Origin: Rebecca billardiae RCC1528
Taxonomy: Eukaryota; Haptophyta
Reading direction: 5' to 3'
Length of the DNA: 64,000 bases
Assembly (NCBI GenBank): GCA_965240325.2
Contig: OZ251233.1
Coordinates: forward strand, 1,984,001-2,048,000
Each line of letters opens with the position of its first letter. Within the stretch, counting starts at the first letter, position 1. The notes under the pieces are model-generated. The model was given only the letters and a program-made list of their open reading frames with translations. It searched no databases and was not told the DNA's origin. Below are positions 60,094-64,000 of this stretch, piece by piece. Made by a program: the position numbers and the translations under genes.

Positions 60094-61893
60094 CGGATGG
60101 CCAGAGGAGCAGGCGGCCGAGCCGGCTGGGCGGCAGCGAGGGTGGTGGGGATGGAGGCGGGCTCGGCGGCGGAGGCGGCGGAGGCGGGCTTGATAGCGGG
60201 CTCGGCGGCGGCGAGGATAGCAGGTTCAGTGCTGGCGATGACGGTGGGCTTGGCGGTGAGCTCGGCGGTGGCTGACGTGGCAGACTTGGCGGTGGGATCG
60301 GCTGCCGGCGGCTTGGTGGCAGCGGAGGCGGCGGCGACGGGATCGAGCTCGGCGGCGTGGTCGGAGGCGGTGCTGATGGCGGCGATGATGCTAGCGGGCT
60401 TGTTGGCGGCGATGTAGGCAGCGACGGCTGCGGGCTCAGCGGCGGGCTTTGTGGCGGCGATGTAGGCGTTGATGACGGTGGTGGGCTCAGCGGCGGGGTC
60501 GGTAGCGGCGACGGCAGCGGCAGGCTCGAGGTGGGCTTGGTGGCGGTGATGGCGGCCGGGCTCGGCTATGGACTTTGCGGCGGTGGGCTCGGGGGCGGAG
60601 TCGGTGGCGGCGAAGGTGGCGAACCCAGCGCTAGGCTTGGCGCTGGGGTGGAGGAGACGGGCTTGGTTGTCCGTGGTGGGCTTGGTGGCGGCGATTTGGC
60701 GATGATGGCTGTGAGCGGCGGAGTGGCCGTGAGCTCGGCAGAGGTGACGGTGGCTCGGGAACGGTGGCTGGCTCGGCGGCGGCTTCGGCGGCCGCGACGG
60801 AGACGGGCTGTGAGGCGGCTAGGGCGGTGGTGTGGGATGGGATTACTGCGTCACTGTTGCCCTCGGTCAGAGCTTGGCGGGGACACAGCGCGGCCAAGCT
60901 CCGGGCGTTGGCGCTGCCGCCAGGTCGGCCGCAGGCCACCCACTCGTCGGCAAAGCTTGGGCGGCAGCGATGCCCAGACATGAAGGAGGGCACTGCGGGA
61001 TCGCTGCGTCACCTCGGGAAGGCTGAGTCCATGAGAGAGATGATCGGCACTGCCCCGTCTGGTGGAGTTCGATGAGCTGACTTAGACTACTTTTGCGACC
61101 GTAGGCTGCTGCTCGGCCTTGTCAGAGTCGACATCCGACCTAGCGCCAGCGCGGCGCAGTACGTATCGATTGAGTCATTGCGCGGACCAGCAGCATGAGA
61201 CGTCATCGCGACTCGGAGTTCGTCACGTGCCACTCAACCGCGTCCGACCCGCCCCACTGCCACCTTGGGCAGGCGCCTGCAGACGATACGGCGGGCCAGC
61301 ATCATAAGCTGCGCTCCTGCTGAGTGCTGGCTGATGATGACTGCGTCAGACGACTGCGCATTGCAGCCGCAGCCATACCGTACATACGCTCTCAGCGGGA
61401 CTACGCGCGAGTTGTTCTGCCTTCTAGCGGTGCCGGCACGTGGCGCGACGATTCTGGCGTCATTATCACTTGACAACTCGACTGATCACGACGAGTGGCC
61501 CTTCTCAAGCAAGTGCAGCAGCATTAGAAGTATAGCCTACACTCGTCCGTCGTCGTCTGGTTCCCCTGAGAAGTCTTCTGGAATGCATCAGCGACATGCT
61601 CCCGCAGCCTGGTCAGTGGTCCAAGCCAGTCACATCCGGCAGCCTGACATCATCCCACATGCCGCGTGGGCAGAGAGGCGCGCTATGCCCACGCGACTGG
61701 CTTCCTAGAAGCTGCCGTGACGGAACGAGTGTCAGCAGTGGACCGCCGGCCGGTGCCGCGCGCCGCACCGCCGGGCCCAATGGCAACGAACACCCGGTGG
61801 CCGGCGGTGCGGCCCTAGGCTAGTGCGGCGGATCTATCGCGTATAGAACGACCGGCCGTGACGCGCTCTGCACCACGTACATTCAGACGCGGC
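60094..61893. other. Gly/Pro-type simple-sequence region and spacer, no convincing gene
   Basis: About 60130-60780 is a degenerate run of ggcggcg/ggctcggcgg units. It reads as Gly/Val/Ala-rich on the plus strand and Pro/Ser-rich on the minus strand, like a pherophorin-type linker without flanking domains. From 60830 to 61893 nothing is recognised. Confidence 0.5.
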
Positions 61894-62700
61894 AATGAGC
61901 AGCATGCACCACCGTCCGGCCGTCTCAGGTCGCTGTCGTCGGCAGCCAGCCGGTGCCGGGCACGGTGGCGCCGGGCGCTCGTAGCTGAAGGACCGCGATC
62001 AAGGATTGATTGCCAAGTCGTCAGCCGACGACTGGGAAGTTGAGCCTGATGCTGCCCGCTGCCGGTTCGCGGGACGAATGACGAGCAGCCTATGGCCCGT
62101 GAACCTGCTTCAGCTCCTAGAACTCTTCCAGACGTGGTGAGGATATCCCTCACGAACTCAGCCCTCTCGCGCTGACGCAGCGCGTCTTGCGGCCTGCTGC
62201 GTGCCGCGAGCTATCGGACAGCGCGGCCCGCCGGCCGCGGGCCTTGGGCGGCGGGTCGACGGCTCCAGGCGGCTGCGGAGGACGCGGGGGCCGGTCGCAT
62301 CCCGGCCAAGGCGTGGGCATCGGCTCGGCGGTTGGGCCCGTCAGCACGCCGGCAAGCGCTCTGATGCCACTCGAGACTGGCTGCCGAGCTGTCGCGCAAC
62401 CGTGCCCGGCAAGACACGTGGGTCCGCGCCGAGCGTTCACCGGCCTCCGAACCCGCGCACGCCTACCAGCCCAGGGCCAGGGCACGCGCCGTCGAGCTGC
62501 CCAGCCGCAAGCAGCTCGACAGCCCCGCTGTGTGCGCGCGCGCCTGCCGGTCCGTCTGCTGCCCGCTCGAGGGCGAGCACGCGGCGCCTCACCTGTCGAC
62601 CACGACAGCGCGCCTCGCGTGCACACTCTGATGGCGAGGCCCGGGATCTGGGCAGGCGATGGCACTACCCGCGCCTCCGCCAAGTCTCGGCCTGGCCGAG
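61894..62700 (+). repeat. Direct repeat, copy A (about 0.81 kb)
   Basis: Starts at gagcagcatgcaccac and ends at ctcggcctggccgag. Matching blocks recur 0.80-0.83 kb downstream in copy B, including gctcctagaac (62116 versus 62920). Its last 490 bp are also the inverse of part of inverted repeat 2, left arm. Confidence 0.85.
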
Positions 62701-62708
62701 CCTGCCAC

Positions 62709-63531
62709 AACGAGCAGCATGCACCACAGTCCGGCCGTCTCAGGTCACTGTCGTCGGCAGCCAGCATTCGCCGGGCGCGATGGCGCCGGACGCTCGCGCG
62801 CGATCAAGGATTGATTGCCATCAAGTCGTCAGCCGTCGACTGGGAAGCTGAGCCTGATGCTGCCCGCTGCCGGGTCGCGGGACGAATAACGAGCAGCCTA
62901 CGGTCCGTGAACCTGCGTTAGCTCCTAGAACGCTTTCAGACGTGGTGAGGATCTCCCTCACGACCTCAGCCCTCTCGCGCTGACGCAGCGCGTCCGCTGC
63001 CACTCTACGGCCCTGCTTCCTGCTGCGTGCCGCGAGCTCTCGGACAGCCCGGCCCGCCGGCCGCGGGCCGTGGGCAGCGGGTCGACGGCTCCAGGCGGCT
63101 GCGGAGGACGCGGAGGCCGGTCGCATCCCGGCCAAGGCGTGGGCATCGGCCCGGCGGCTGAGCCCGCCAGCACGCCGGCAAGCGCTCTGATGCCACTCAG
63201 CCTCGAGACTGGCTGCAGAGCTGTCGCGCAACCGTGCCCGGCAAGACACGTGGGTCCGCGCCGAGCGTTCACCGGCCTCCGAACCCGCGCACGCCTCCCA
63301 GACCAGGGCCAGGGCATGCGCCGTCGATCTAACCAGCCGGAAGCAGCTCGACAGCCCCGCTGTGTGCGCGCGCGCCTGCCGGTATGTCCGCTGCCCGCTC
63401 GAGGGCGAGCACGCGGCGCCTCACCTGTCGACCACGACAGCGCGCCTCGCGTGCACACTCTGACGGCGAGGCCCGGGATCTGGGCAGGCGATGGCACTAC
63501 CCGCGCCTCCGCCAAGTCTCGGCCTGGCCGA
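62709..63531 (+). repeat. Direct repeat, copy B (overlaps inverted repeat 2, right arm)
   Basis: Tandem copy of 61894-62700 with scattered substitutions and small indels, for example an insert of roughly 20 bp near 62998-63018. From about 63050 it is also part of the right arm of inverted repeat 2. Confidence 0.85.
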
Positions 63532-63902
63532 GGGGCACAACACCGGCCGAGCCCTCGGCCCGGCGCGCCGCCGCCAGCCTGTGCTGAAAAGCCCAAGCCG
63601 TGCGCGGCAGGCCTGCGCGTGCGAGCGGCGATGGGCGTGGGCGGCGTTGCGCGGCGCGAAGTGGGCCAGGGGCATGTCAGCCTCGACTTCGCCGCGTCGC
63701 GCGCGGCCGAGCGCGCGCTCTGCGCGCGGGGCGCGCGACGCGAGGCGGGCGCTCGCGCACGCACGCGGCCATCCCATCCAGCGCCAACGGGCGGCGCCAG
63801 CGGAGGGACTTCACTCGTCGAACGTGTGAAGGTCCCTCGAGACGTGTGAAGGTCCCAGTGGGAGGGACCTTCACACGAGTCCGAGTTCGGCCGTGCTCCC
63901 TC
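63050..63902 (-). repeat. Long inverted repeat 2, right arm
   Basis: Reverse complement of 59234-60093. It ends in the inverted hairpin cluster at 63804-63876. Beyond it, about 63903-63945 matches the inverse of 56310-56340, showing that modules are shuffled among copies. Confidence 0.88.
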
Positions 63903-64000
63903 GGCCGAAGCCCTGGCCGGGCTCGATTTCGGTGGAGTGGCCTCGGTTGGTTCCCGTGCCCTCATCTGCTTTTTTTTGGCTTCATCCGGTTGCCACATTA

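Noticed and set aside
59224-60417. Long frames inside the inverted-repeat arms (also 62958-63998 minus)
   Set aside because: They appear in both arms only because the DNA is duplicated. The composition is Arg/Ala/Pro random-like, and the plus-strand version changes into simple sequence at the arm's end.
1-64000. tRNA or rRNA genes
   Set aside because: I saw no cloverleaf with matching A and B boxes and no rRNA-like conserved stretch. A covariance-model scan (tRNAscan-SE, Infernal) would be needed to be sure.

Overview
This is nuclear DNA from a photosynthetic eukaryote. It is very GC-rich, third codon positions are almost always G or C, and at least seven genes contain spliceosomal introns. 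Several nuclear genes look plastid-directed and begin with a hydrophobic signal peptide: an NPL4-like protein, ribosomal protein L11, an STI1-domain protein, and probably a YceD/DUF177 protein. Signal-peptide-led plastid proteins point to a complex (secondary red) plastid. A haptophyte fits best; a stramenopile alga such as a pelagophyte cannot be excluded. The species is not identified.

Layout: 0-1.8 kb, 3' end of a Ser/Pro/Ala-rich protein with a WCLYE motif (+). 2.7-5.2 kb, head-to-head pair of an NPL4-like ERAD adaptor with signal peptide (-) and a YceD/DUF177 protein (+). 6.0-9.6 kb, coiled-coil/LRR protein (-) and superoxide reductase (+). 10-20.5 kb, filamin-repeat protein (-) and a polytopic membrane protein fused to a lipoxygenase domain (+). 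20.5-22.5 kb, minisatellites. 22.5-33.3 kb, seven-exon CNOT1 (-) and plastid L11 (+). 34.4-38.4 kb, homeodomain plus GAF-like protein (-). 38.6-40.3 kb, STI1 protein (-) and LCL3-like nuclease (+). 40.9-42.2 kb, small coiled-coil protein (-) and cold-shock protein (+). 42.2-45 kb, non-coding with an 82-bp AT-rich island and a 32-G run. 45-48.5 kb, TRP-like membrane protein (+). 49-55.5 kb, two periplasmic-binding-like domains, a membrane helix and two nucleoside-hydrolase-like domains in one protein (+). 56.3-64 kb, mosaic of long inverted and direct repeats with no convincing gene.

The genes do not form one pathway. Genes mostly alternate strand as head-to-head pairs with 34-370 bp between start codons, so shared bidirectional promoters are likely. 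The plastid-linked set covers periplastid protein import (NPL4), ribosome biogenesis and function (YceD, L11), chaperone docking (STI1) and possibly RNA chaperoning (cold-shock protein). Twelve of the sixteen introns I could place begin GTGCG, and the joins restore frame and, where checked, family alignment.

Exon boundaries were worked out by hand from reading frame, GT/AG sites and remembered family alignments; none has transcript support. Very GC-rich coding DNA creates long false frames on the opposite strand, and these are left out.
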